This document shows positions 52,277 to 60,063 of a stretch of DNA of 64,000 nt, piece by piece (within the stretch, counting starts at the first letter, position 1; each line of letters begins with the position of its first letter). The position numbers and the translations under genes are program-made. A model generated the notes under the pieces. The model saw nothing but the letters and a program-made list of their open reading frames with translations, ran no database searches and was not told where the DNA came from. Source of the DNA: Verrucomicrobiia bacterium DG1235 (GTDB lineage Bacteria > Verrucomicrobiota > Verrucomicrobiia > Opitutales > Opitutaceae); the NCBI GenBank assembly GCA_000155695.1, contig DS990592.1, positions 5,112,538 through 5,176,537 of the forward strand, given 5' to 3'.

Positions 52277-54145
52277 TCATCGTCCGAGGTCCTCCGATGT
52301 TACGAAAACTTCGCGGGGGGTGGAGCCGTTTTGCGGGCCGATGTGGAAGCGGTCTTCCATTTCCTCGATGAGGGTGGCGGCTCGGTTGTAACCGATGCGG
52401 AGGCGGCGCTGGAGATAGCTGGTGCTGGCTTTTTGAGTTTCGGCTACGATAGCGAGGGCCTCGAGGTAGAGGTCGTCGGCCCCTTCTGCGAGGGTGCCGT
52501 CGGCTGCGGGAGTGATGGTGGCGAGGTCGACGCGGTTGCGGTCGGGTTGCTCAGCGGAAACGTGGGTTACGACGCGGGTGAGTTCCTCGTCTTGTACCAT
52601 GGGACTTTGGATACGTACGAGTCGGGCGAAGCCAGGAGGATTGAAAAGCATGTCGCCTTGGCCGAGGAGGGATTCGGCTCCTTTGCAATCGAGGATGGTG
52701 CGGGAGTCGACGATGGAGGATACTTGAAAGGCGATGCGGGTCGGGTAGTTGGCCTTGATGACGCCGGTGATGACGTTCACCGAGGGGCGCTGGGTGGCGA
52801 TGATGGTATGGATGCCGACGGCGCGGGAGAGCTGGGCGATGCGGGCGAGGGAGGCTTCGGCCTCGCCTTTGGAGGTCATCATGAGATCGGCCAGCTCGTC
52901 GATGATGACGACCATGAAGGGCATTTTCTCGAAGCCTTGGGCTTCGGCCTTGGCGTTGTAGCCGGCGATGTTGCGGACCTGTTTTTCCGCGAGGGTTTCG
53001 TAGCGGTCCTCCATTTCCTTGACGACCCATTTGAGGAGGAGGACGGCGGTTTTAGGGTCGCCGACGACGGGGTGGATGAGGTGGGGGACGTCTTTAAAGA
53101 GTCCGAATTCGACACGTTTCGGGTCGATGAGAACGAGCTCGAGCTCTTGCGGGGAAAATTTGTAGAGGAGGCTGACGATGAGGTTGCTCATGCAGACGGA
53201 CTTGCCGCTGCCGGTGGCGCCTGCTATAAGGAGGTGGGGAGCTTTGGCGAGGTCGGCCACGATGATCTTGCCTTGGATATCCATGCCGATGGCGAGCGGG
53301 ATGGACTCGGAGCCGTGTTGCCAAGCCTTTGATTCGAAGACGGAGCGAAGGCGGATGGGCAGTGTGTTGCCGTTGCTCACTTCGACGCCGACGAAGGGTT
53401 CGCCTGGGATGGGGGCTTGGATGCGGACGTTGGTCTGGGCGAGGTTGAGCGAAATGTTTTTCTGCAGAGCGCTGATTTTCTCGACGCGTACGCCGATGCC
53501 TGGGCGAACGCGGAACTGGGTGACGCGGGGGCCGACGACGGCGTCATAGACGAGGGCGTCTACGGCGAAGTTGTCGAGGGTGCCTTGGAGGGCGCGTTCC
53601 TGGGTCTCGAGGGCATCGGGCGAGACGAGAGTTGTAGAGTCGAGTTGGGAGGCTTCCAGAAGCTCGATGGTGGGAGCTGCGTAGGGAATGCTCGTCGACG
53701 AGCTCAGGATCTCCGCTTCGCGGCGAGGAGGTTCTGCTTCTGTTTCCGCTTCCTCTTCGACGGGAGTTTCGATGGGAGGGCGGCCTGCGAGCTGGGCGTG
53801 GGCGCTTTCGAGCATGAGGGCGAAACGGGTTTCGCGCTCGGCGGCGAGGTCGCTGAAATAGGTCTGACGTTCTTCGCGGTCCTTGAGGATGGCGTCGAGC
53901 TCGGTACGCCATTTGGCGATTTGGCGTTGCTCGGCTTCGAGGATGGAGGTTTCGAGCTGGGCGGCGCGGACGAGGTCGTCGGGGAGGTTTTTCGTGTCCG
54001 GATCGGCTTGCGACGGGATCACTTGAGTCTCTTGGTCGTGGTCTTGCTCGTCGTCCCGCTCGCCCGCCATGTTTTCGAGGAATCGGCGGACGCCGTCTTT
54101 GACGCGGCGAATGGATTTGGTGTTGAGAGAAGATGGACGAGGCAT
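52277..54145 (-). CDS. Soluble FtsK/SpoIIIE-type DNA translocase
   Basis: This 622-residue motor has the FtsK alpha/beta core: VRPGIGVRVEKISALQKNIS, Walker A AGATGSGKSVCMSN (about 305-318), Walker B LVLIDPKRVEFGLF, and RPSVNVITGVIKANYPTRIA. The C-terminal winged-helix gamma domain that reads orienting sequences is present (SYLQRRLRIGYNRAATLIEE). The N-terminus is a charged, mostly helical region of about 200 residues with no transmembrane segment, unlike classic FtsK, so it resembles soluble SftA of Bacillus. The start at 54145 (MPRPSSLNTKS) is preferred over one 27 codons upstream. It heads a minus-strand cluster. Confidence 0.87.
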   Translation of the reverse strand: MPRPSSLNTKSIRRVKDGVRRFLENMAGERDDEQDHDQETQVIPSQADPDTKNLPDDLVRAAQLETSILEAEQRQIAKWRTELDAILKDREERQTYFSDLAAERETRFALMLESAHAQLAGRPPIETPVEEEAETEAEPPRREAEILSSSTSIPYAAPTIELLEASQLDSTTLVSPDALETQERALQGTLDNFAVDALVYDAVVGPRVTQFRVRPGIGVRVEKISALQKNISLNLAQTNVRIQAPIPGEPFVGVEVSNGNTLPIRLRSVFESKAWQHGSESIPLAIGMDIQGKIIVADLAKAPHLLIAGATGSGKSVCMSNLIVSLLYKFSPQELELVLIDPKRVEFGLFKDVPHLIHPVVGDPKTAVLLLKWVVKEMEDRYETLAEKQVRNIAGYNAKAEAQGFEKMPFMVVIIDELADLMMTSKGEAEASLARIAQLSRAVGIHTIIATQRPSVNVITGVIKANYPTRIAFQVSSIVDSRTILDCKGAESLLGQGDMLFNPPGFARLVRIQSPMVQDEELTRVVTHVSAEQPDRNRVDLATITPAADGTLAEGADDLYLEALAIVAETQKASTSYLQRRLRIGYNRAATLIEEMEDRFHIGPQNGSTPREVFVTSEDLGR

Positions 54146-54324
54146 GAATGGGCGCGACGCGATGGAGATATTGACGGTCTCGATTCGAGAATCAGAGGAC
54201 GCTGTCGATGCCCGGCTAGTGTTCAAGGATTTTTGGGGAGAATCGTGTGTCCCCGAGGGGGAGCTTTGGCATGCGGAAGGTTTAGCCGTTGCTGAAAAGG
54301 GAAGATGCCGCTAGGAACGCTGAA

Positions 54325-55104
54325 ATGGAAGCGTGGACGATAGCGCAACCGTCTGAGAGGTGGACCTCCTCAGTCGAATATTTCTGGCTGGTAGAGGAAT
54401 CTGCGAGTGGGGTGTTCGAAGTGGTGCCGGATGGGCGATTCGATTTTGGAATATCGCTTTCGAGAGGGAGTCCGCGGTTCATTCTTTACGGTGTGGCGAC
54501 GAAGCGGCGGCAATTGATTATGGAGAAAGGGACGCGGTACGCGGGCGCTCGGTTGAGGCCGGGGGTTGCGCTCTCGAGAGGTTTGGTTGATCGGAGGCCC
54601 TTGTGTGACGAAGAAGTGGAGCGAGAGGAGTTTGGAGGGATTGCTGCTCGCGAGATTCGGAATATGTTTGAAGAAGGGGCTGAGGTTTCGGTGGTGGAGG
54701 GAATTCTATCGCCGATTCTTGAGAAGGTCGTCGGGATAGATGATGCGGACTCGCGGTGGGTGAGACGCGCTACGGATAGCATCATAGCAAGCAAGGGAAG
54801 TGGGCGTATCGATGCTTTGGCGACGGAGTTGGGGGTGAGTCGTCGTTTTTTGGAATTGGTTTTCAAGCGGACGCTGGGGATTTCTCCAAAGCGATTCGCT
54901 CAGATAACGCGACTGGGAGCGGTCGCGAACCTGATAAGGGATCGCGAGGCGGATTGGGCGGGATTGGCTGCTGAATTTGAATTTTCCGATCAGGCTCACA
55001 TGAGTCGAGACGTGTCGCGAATGACTGGATACACGCCGAGGCATTTTAAGGAAAGAGTCCGGGAGATGCCTGAAGGTTGGGCTGGGACTGTCGAGGAGGA
55101 CTAG
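54325..55104 (+). CDS. AraC-family transcriptional regulator
   Basis: This 259-residue regulator has an N-terminal DUF6597-like domain (FEVVPDGRFDFGISLSRG) and a C-terminal AraC HTH (ATELGVSRRFLELVFKRTLG, then EFEFSDQAHMSRDVSRMTGY and PRHFKE). The ATG at 54325 has AGGA eight bases upstream; a TTG 12 codons earlier is less likely. It is followed by the aldo/keto reductase gene 54 bases downstream in the same direction and may control it. The effector is unknown. Confidence 0.85.
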   Translation: MEAWTIAQPSERWTSSVEYFWLVEESASGVFEVVPDGRFDFGISLSRGSPRFILYGVATKRRQLIMEKGTRYAGARLRPGVALSRGLVDRRPLCDEEVEREEFGGIAAREIRNMFEEGAEVSVVEGILSPILEKVVGIDDADSRWVRRATDSIIASKGSGRIDALATELGVSRRFLELVFKRTLGISPKRFAQITRLGAVANLIRDREADWAGLAAEFEFSDQAHMSRDVSRMTGYTPRHFKERVREMPEGWAGTVEED

Positions 55105-55158
55105 TTCGTTCGCATTTTTTCAATACGCGGTCGGTCGTTTGGGCTAGAGTACTGCTCT

Positions 55159-56193
55159 ATGAAAACGATAGAGAAGACGATTGAATTGAAAAAGGTAGAG
55201 TTGGCTCAGACGGGCGAACGGGTGAGTGAGATTTGCCTTGGCTGTATGTTGATGGGCTCGACGACGAGCAGAGAGGAATCGTTTCGAGTGATGGATGATT
55301 TCTTGGCGGCTGGTGGGGATTTTCTGGATACGGCGAATTGCTATGCTTGGTGGGTGGGCGACGGAGCGTTTGTGGGGGACGAGAGCGAGTTGGTTGTAGG
55401 CGAGTGGATGAAGCTTCGAGGGGCGCGGGATAAGGTGTTTCTTGCGACAAAAGTTGGCGGCCGATTGCAGGATGTCGCGAGTATGCGGGGAGCGGATGGG
55501 ATGATTGACTGGAGTAGACTGCCAAATGAATATGAGCTGCAGACGGCGGGGACGATAGAGCGCGAGATTGATGAGAGCTTACGACGATTGCAGACCGATC
55601 ATGTGGATCTGTATTATGCGCATATCATGGATCCTCGGGTGCCTCTGGAAGAGACGCTTGAAGCTCTTAATAGTATAGTGATGGCGGGGAAGGCCCGCTA
55701 TCTCGGCTGCAGTAATTTTACGACTGAACGGCTTCGAGAGGCGAGGGAGATTTGTCGTAGAGAAGGCTGGGCGGAACCGGTGGCGATTCAGCAGCAGTAC
55801 TCTTATCTCTGGCCGAATTCTAATGCGAATTTCGGGGTGATGCGAAATGTGGATACAGAGTTGATTGACTATTTGAAGGAGAATCCGGAGGTGGCGCTTC
55901 TAGGGTATTCGCCGCTGCTGAAAGGTCTTTATGACAGTGAGGAAAAGCGAAAGGCTTACTATGCTTGGGACCAGTTTGAGAGCGAGGATTCGCGGGTTCG
56001 CTTGACGCGGATACGGGAGCTTGCGGGAGAGTTGGGCGTATTGCCGAGTCAGCTCGTTTACGCTTGGTTGCTACACCAGCGGCCGCGTGTGATTCCGCTG
56101 CTTGGGTTTAGCCGATTCGAGCAATACCGGAGCAATTTGGAGTCGGTGGAAATCGAACTAGATGAAGGGATGATGGAGCGATTGGGAGGCTGA
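55159..56193 (+). CDS. Aldo/keto reductase
   Basis: This 344-residue NADPH-dependent reductase of the aldo/keto reductase family has a TIM barrel with GGDFLDTANCYAWWVGDG (catalytic Asp and Tyr), the Lys in FLATKVGG and the His of DLYYAHIMDP. The nucleotide-binding end has VIPLLGFSRFEQY. Family members reduce aldehydes and ketones or act on sugars; the substrate is not evident. It follows the AraC regulator and is followed by a perfect 20-bp palindrome (56250-56269) between converging genes. Confidence 0.9.
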   Translation: MKTIEKTIELKKVELAQTGERVSEICLGCMLMGSTTSREESFRVMDDFLAAGGDFLDTANCYAWWVGDGAFVGDESELVVGEWMKLRGARDKVFLATKVGGRLQDVASMRGADGMIDWSRLPNEYELQTAGTIEREIDESLRRLQTDHVDLYYAHIMDPRVPLEETLEALNSIVMAGKARYLGCSNFTTERLREAREICRREGWAEPVAIQQQYSYLWPNSNANFGVMRNVDTELIDYLKENPEVALLGYSPLLKGLYDSEEKRKAYYAWDQFESEDSRVRLTRIRELAGELGVLPSQLVYAWLLHQRPRVIPLLGFSRFEQYRSNLESVEIELDEGMMERLGG

Positions 56194-56249
56194 AGAGATT
56201 GGATGTTTTTTTTGGCCACAAAAAGGCGCGAAATTCAGTTCGATGAAGG

Positions 56250-56269
56250 GCCTTCCCTATAGGGAAGGC
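56250..56269. repeat. Perfect 20-bp palindrome between converging genes
   Basis: GCCTTCCCTATAGGGAAGGC is a perfect inverted repeat between the aldo/keto reductase and the GH17-like gene. It has no T run. It may be a weak bidirectional terminator or RNA-stabilising hairpin. Confidence 0.5.
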
Positions 56270-56286
56270 GGGGAGAAAGGAGGCGG

Positions 56287-57324
56287 CTATTGCGCTGCTG
56301 GCTTGGGCGTGCGGTCGATATTGTAAAGTCCCCAGTGTTTTTCGGCGCCGGCGGGGTTGTCGGGGTTGCCTTTCCAGTCTTCGTCGAATGCTTCGAACCA
56401 GAAGACGGCGATGTTGTTTTCTTTGCCGAATTCCATGAGCTCGCGGTAATGGCGGGTTTGGTTGGCCTCGGTGGCTCGGGGGCCGAATTCGGATGCGGTG
56501 GAAGCCCAGCCTGCCTCGGCGATGACCATGGGCTTGTCCGGCAGGACGGCGCGGATCTCGAGAAGGTTTTCGATGGAGAAGGGGAGTGCTTGGTCGATGG
56601 TCTTGCCTTCCCAGGCTGGGTAGGTGTGGACGGCTAGGAAGTCGAGGTGGTCGGCGAGCTCGTGTCCGTATTGGGCGAAGACTTTGTAGTTGTCGGCGGT
56701 TGTAATGGGTTGCTGGATACGGGAGCGAATGGTTTTGACGTAGGAGATCATGGACTCGAGGGAGACGAGGTGGTCGTTCCAGGTGACGAGGGCTTCGTTT
56801 CCGACATTTACTGCGGCGATGATATCTGGGTACTTGTTGGCGAGACGGATGCCGGCTTCGACTTCGAGGCGGTTTTTGGCGGCGTTTTGGGCGAGCTCGG
56901 CTTCGGGGGTTGGCTCGGTAATCCAAGCGCAGCCTTCGTGGTTGCTGATTTCTCCCTTGAGCCAGATGCCCAGCATGACCTTTAGCGGAATATCGTTGGC
57001 GCGAATGAGGCGGAGGACGTCCGATGAGTTTTCCTGGCTGTCGTAGAGGCGGATGAATTCGAAGCCCGCGTTTTGCAGAATGTGAAGGTCTTCGAGGATT
57101 TGAGCGTCGGTGGGCAGGACGGCTCCGTCTCCGCGATCCGGATGCTGGCCGTGGCGGAAGCCGGAGTAGGCGATGCCTTTTTGCAGGCCGGCGAGGAGGC
57201 TGGCCTCGCTCTGGGCGAGGCTGGGGGAGGCGGAGGTGGGAGAGGAGGCGTGGGACATTGTAGCGCAGATGAGGATGAGCGCGGCGGAGAGGAGTCGTGC
57301 GAGTCGTGAAGGGGTTTTAATCAT
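56287..57324 (-). CDS. Secreted GH17-like beta-1,3-glucanase family protein
   Basis: This 345-residue exported protein has a signal peptide (LARLLSAALILICATMSHA) and a TIM barrel of the GH17 type. It starts GIAYSGFRHGQHPDRG and carries the acid/base Glu in VNVGNEALVTW and the nucleophile Glu in VIAEAGWAST. IRLYDSQENSSDVLRLI and VHTYPAWEGK are also typical of bacterial exo-beta-1,3-glucanase-like members. The substrate is probably laminarin-type glucan, by family only. Regulation is suggested by the LacI-like palindrome 87 bases upstream (57411-57444). Confidence 0.85.
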   Translation of the reverse strand: MIKTPSRLARLLSAALILICATMSHASSPTSASPSLAQSEASLLAGLQKGIAYSGFRHGQHPDRGDGAVLPTDAQILEDLHILQNAGFEFIRLYDSQENSSDVLRLIRANDIPLKVMLGIWLKGEISNHEGCAWITEPTPEAELAQNAAKNRLEVEAGIRLANKYPDIIAAVNVGNEALVTWNDHLVSLESMISYVKTIRSRIQQPITTADNYKVFAQYGHELADHLDFLAVHTYPAWEGKTIDQALPFSIENLLEIRAVLPDKPMVIAEAGWASTASEFGPRATEANQTRHYRELMEFGKENNIAVFWFEAFDEDWKGNPDNPAGAEKHWGLYNIDRTPKPAAQ

Positions 57325-57410
57325 GGGAGGATTTGTGAGTTAAGATGCACATTAGTGCAATTAAAATGCGTTGGAAATTGGGGGATACTGGGTGGGTCTT
57401 TGGAGGAGGC

Positions 57411-57444
57411 GCAATCCAATGTCTAACGTTAGACATTGGATTGC
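57411..57444. promoter_or_regulatory. Perfect 34-bp palindrome, possible LacI-type operator
   Basis: The half-site GCAATCCAATGTCTAAC is followed directly by its exact reverse complement, without a spacer. The centre TAACGTTA has the AACGTT core typical of LacI/GalR-family operators. It lies 87-120 bases upstream of the GH17-like start. No T run flanks it, so a terminator is unlikely. The role as operator is inference. Confidence 0.55.
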
Positions 57445-57680
57445 ACAGAAGGGTTTGGGGTTGTGGGGGGATGGGTGGAATTGTTGGGGGTGGGCAGTGG
57501 GCGCTTTCTTTTTGGTTCATCGTCAAATCGAGTGGACGGGGAGGAACTGGTTTAACAGTGATCCGGCCTTTGGCCGTAACAGGGTGGCCTGCGGCCGGCA
57601 GGATTCGAGATGGCAAGAGTGACGCCATTCGGGGTGGATCTTGTTTCCACTGTGTTTGGTGATGAACCCTTGTAGGTTAC
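57445..57680. other. Non-coding stretch before the IS110 element
   Basis: No believable gene lies between the palindrome and the IS leader. The stretch has GC-rich hairpins such as CCTGC/GCAGG (57588-57602) and CGGCC/GGCCG nearby. The left end of the IS110 element may lie within or just after it. Confidence 0.4.
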
Positions 57681-57694
57681 TGGCCTATGAAGTC

Positions 57695-57990
57695 TTCGCT
57701 TTTCGAGTCCTTCCGAGCTACCGAGCCGCAGGCGACAGCGAAGCCATGGGTGGAAACCACTCGTCGGAGGAAGGACTCGATAAAGCCCTTCACAGCGCTA
57801 CTCTGTGAAGGAGCCGGGAACCGACGCGCCCTTGGCAGAGGACGCGCCGGGGTTGCGCGTGAGATCAAGATGAACCAAGAGCGAGGGAAGCCTGAGCTCA
57901 GAAAAAAGCGCCGGTCCCGCGCAGCCTCCTGGCTTAATCTCAAACAGTTGCAAGAACCTCGCGGCGCGCCGCGTGAGTTCACCTCTACAA
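57695..57990 (+). ncRNA. Candidate bridge RNA of the IS110 element
   Basis: The leader of the transposase gene folds well. TCGAGTCCTTCC (57703-57714) pairs perfectly with GGAAGGACTCGA (57769-57780) around a 54-base loop. CCTTCACAG (57787-57795) pairs with CTGTGAAGG (57803-57811). CGCGGCGCGCCGCG (57960-57973) is a palindrome. In IS110-group elements the region just upstream of the transposase encodes a bridge RNA whose internal loops pair with target and donor DNA. That this leader is such an RNA is inference from position and folding. Confidence 0.5.
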
Positions 57991-58004
57991 GTAGGAGTTA
58001 AGCC

Positions 58005-58940
58005 ATGGATACACAAGCCGTTTCATATATCGCCATCGATGTCTCCAAGAAGACCTTGGAGGTCCTTTCCGAGGATTGGAGCAAAAGCCGCAGCGTCGCC
58101 AACAGCGAGGCCGCGTTGGAGGGGCTGCTCAAGAAGCATGCCGGTTTCTCTCAGTCGCATTTCATCTGCGAGGCGACTGGAGGGTACGAACGCGCCCTGG
58201 TGGGCCTGCTGCATTCTCGCGGCATAGCGGTGAGCGTGGTGTCGCCGGCCAAGGTCCGCTACTTTGCCCAAAGCGAGGGCGTGAAGGCCAAGACCGATCC
58301 GATTGACGCGAAGATGCTTCTGCGTTTCGCGCGGGAAAAGCGTCCCCGGGCAACTCCTGCTCCAAGTCCGCAACGCAAGGCCTTGGCGGCGCTGATGGAT
58401 CGGCGGGAGCACTTGAGCGAGCAGCTCAAGCGAGAGAAGACCCGTCTGCAGAAGTGCGACGGATTGGTCGCGCAAAGCGTGGGACGCATGATCGACATAG
58501 TCGAACGCGAGATCGAGACAGTAGACGGGCAGATTCGCCGGCTGGTCGCCGGCTTCGCATCCTTCGCCAAAGTCTACGAAACACTTGTTTCGGTAGTGGG
58601 CATCGGGCCGGTTACGGCATGGACCCTGTTGGCCTACCTGCCCGAACTGGGTCGGCTCAGCCGCAACCAAGTGGTAGCGCTCGCCGGTCTGGCTCCCTAC
58701 AATCGGGACTCGGGGGACTCCAAGAAGATCCGGAAGATTTTCGGCGGGCGAGCAAAGGTTCGCCGCTGCCTTTATCTGGCCGCGGTGGCGGCCTACCGCC
58801 ACAACGATGTCATTAGAGCCTACACCCAACACTTTCTCGATGCCGGCCGGCCGTTCAAGTGGGCAGTTGTCGCTGCCATGAGGAAGCTACTTATCCACAC
58901 TCACTACTTAGTTAAAAAACTCGATGTCGCACTTGCCTGA
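58005..58940 (+). CDS. IS110-family transposase (DEDD recombinase)
   Basis: This 311-residue transposase has a RuvC-like DEDD domain, with D12 in YIAIDVSKKTLEV, E56 in CEATGGYE, and D98 and D101 in KTDPIDAK. A coiled coil follows, then the C-terminal Tnp domain (VVGIGPVTAWTLLAYLPELG). The candidate catalytic Ser is S236 in PYNRDSGDSKK. All active residues are intact, so the element may be mobile. It starts at the ATG at 58005, shortly after GTAGGAG, a good ribosome-binding site. Confidence 0.94.
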   Translation: MDTQAVSYIAIDVSKKTLEVLSEDWSKSRSVANSEAALEGLLKKHAGFSQSHFICEATGGYERALVGLLHSRGIAVSVVSPAKVRYFAQSEGVKAKTDPIDAKMLLRFAREKRPRATPAPSPQRKALAALMDRREHLSEQLKREKTRLQKCDGLVAQSVGRMIDIVEREIETVDGQIRRLVAGFASFAKVYETLVSVVGIGPVTAWTLLAYLPELGRLSRNQVVALAGLAPYNRDSGDSKKIRKIFGGRAKVRRCLYLAAVAAYRHNDVIRAYTQHFLDAGRPFKWAVVAAMRKLLIHTHYLVKKLDVALA

Positions 58941-59117
58941 GACACAGTTGCTTTTTTGGGGGGAGGTGCAGTGGCAGGTTTTTATTTTTTAGGGGTGGAA
59001 AAATATGGCTATGGGACTGAGGCAAGGTAGGGGGACAAAGTGCAATAGGTGGGGATGAGAGGGGCGGGTGAAGGTGGACGTTTTTTTTTGGGGGGCGGTT
59101 TGGGCAGAGGTCCAATC

Positions 59118-59591
59118 CTACGCATCGCTTGGTGCACTCTTGGGGGCCTGGGATCGGTTGGATACTTCTTCTTTGAGGGAAGCGTAGCTGCGGCTGGTTT
59201 CGATGAGGGCGGTGACGAGAGCGGCGGCGATAGTGAAGAGTCCGAGGAGGAAAGTTCCGATGACGAGGTGGGGGATGTTGAGGTCGGCGGCAGTTGCGAG
59301 GGTTAGCAGCATGGTGCTGAGGAGGAAGCAGCACATGGCGACGTAGAGGTCGGCGATGCTGTTGCGGAGGAGGTGGCTGCGCTGCTTGAGCCAGGCGATT
59401 TGCTTGGCGAGGGAATGGGTGTAGTCGATGTTGTCGCGTTTGCCTTCGGATACGAGGGAGCGGATGGCTTGGACGATGCGGCTGAAGCGGTTTTGCAGGG
59501 CCCAGACGAGGGTTGCGGAGGAGGTCATCATGACGAAGGGCGCGAGGATGGCCTTGTAGCTGGCGAGGTTTAAGTCGAGCAGGTCAGTCAT
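59118..59591 (-). CDS. DUF2721 membrane protein 2
   Basis: This 157-residue inner-membrane protein has three hydrophobic segments (SYKAILAPFVMMTSSATLVW; YVAMCCFLLSTMLLTLA; IGTFLLGLFTIAAALVTALI). The RFSRIVQAIRSL segment after the first helix is typical of DUF2721. The ATG at 59591 gives a start that overlaps its upstream neighbour by eight bases; a longer frame to 59678 is not needed. It is a paralog of the protein at 59584-60024. Function unknown. Confidence 0.75.
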   Translation of the reverse strand: MTDLLDLNLASYKAILAPFVMMTSSATLVWALQNRFSRIVQAIRSLVSEGKRDNIDYTHSLAKQIAWLKQRSHLLRNSIADLYVAMCCFLLSTMLLTLATAADLNIPHLVIGTFLLGLFTIAAALVTALIETSRSYASLKEEVSNRSQAPKSAPSDA

Positions 59592-60024
59592 CGCATGTCT
59601 CCAGTTGAACGATACGGTAGGAGAGGAGGGCTTCGCGGGTGGCGTGCCAGAGTCCGATGAAGAGGAACAGCAGGGCAATGCCGAAGAGGAGGAATACGAG
59701 CGCTGAGGAGTTGACGATTTGGAGCGAGCCGAGTCCGAGAGCGATGGAGGAGCAGATGACGAAGAAGACGGCGAAGTAGAAGCAGAAGATGGCGTTTCGG
59801 ATGAGTTTGGCTCGCTGCATGAGGGAGTCGATCTGGCCGCGTATGCGTCGGAGGGTGGGAGTCTCGCTGGGGGTGGATCGCTTCTCGCTGTTGAGCTGTC
59901 GAATGACGGCGGCGATGGTGCTGTACTTGGTCTGCAGGCCGGCTAGGAGGAGGCCGATGCCGGTGATGAGGACGGCGGGCGCGAGCGAGGCGTTGATGAA
60001 GTCGATGGCGTCTTGGAGCGTCAA
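59584..60024 (-). CDS. DUF2721 membrane protein 1
   Basis: This 146-residue DUF2721 protein has transmembrane helices at LAPAVLITGIGLLLAGLQ, FCFYFAVFFVICSSIALGLG and ALVFLLFGIALLFLFIG. The linker KYSTIAAVIRQLNSE follows the first, and a short cytosolic C-terminus (LSYRIVQLETCDD) ends it. It is translationally coupled to the second DUF2721 gene and begins 39 bases after the stop of the large glycosidase-like gene, so the three may form one transcript. No function is known for the family. Confidence 0.78.
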   Translation of the reverse strand: MTLQDAIDFINASLAPAVLITGIGLLLAGLQTKYSTIAAVIRQLNSEKRSTPSETPTLRRIRGQIDSLMQRAKLIRNAIFCFYFAVFFVICSSIALGLGSLQIVNSSALVFLLFGIALLFLFIGLWHATREALLSYRIVQLETCDD

Positions 60025-60063
60025 ATGCGGGTAGGGTGACGGAAAAGCGCGGTGGGAGGAAGT

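Larger units (their letters stand above)
57681..58945 (+). mobile_element. IS110-family insertion sequence
   Basis: A complete IS110-type transposase gene is preceded by about 320 bases of structured non-coding DNA and followed closely by ordinary sequence. That is the layout of the IS110 group, which has its regulatory RNA in the left end. No terminal inverted repeats or target duplications are seen, as is usual for the family. The end coordinates are estimates only. Confidence 0.65.

Noticed and set aside
52217-53332. A 371-codon frame opposite the FtsK-like gene
   Set aside because: The product is a Gly/Asp/Val/Glu-rich shadow and the minus-strand gene has intact Walker and gamma domains.
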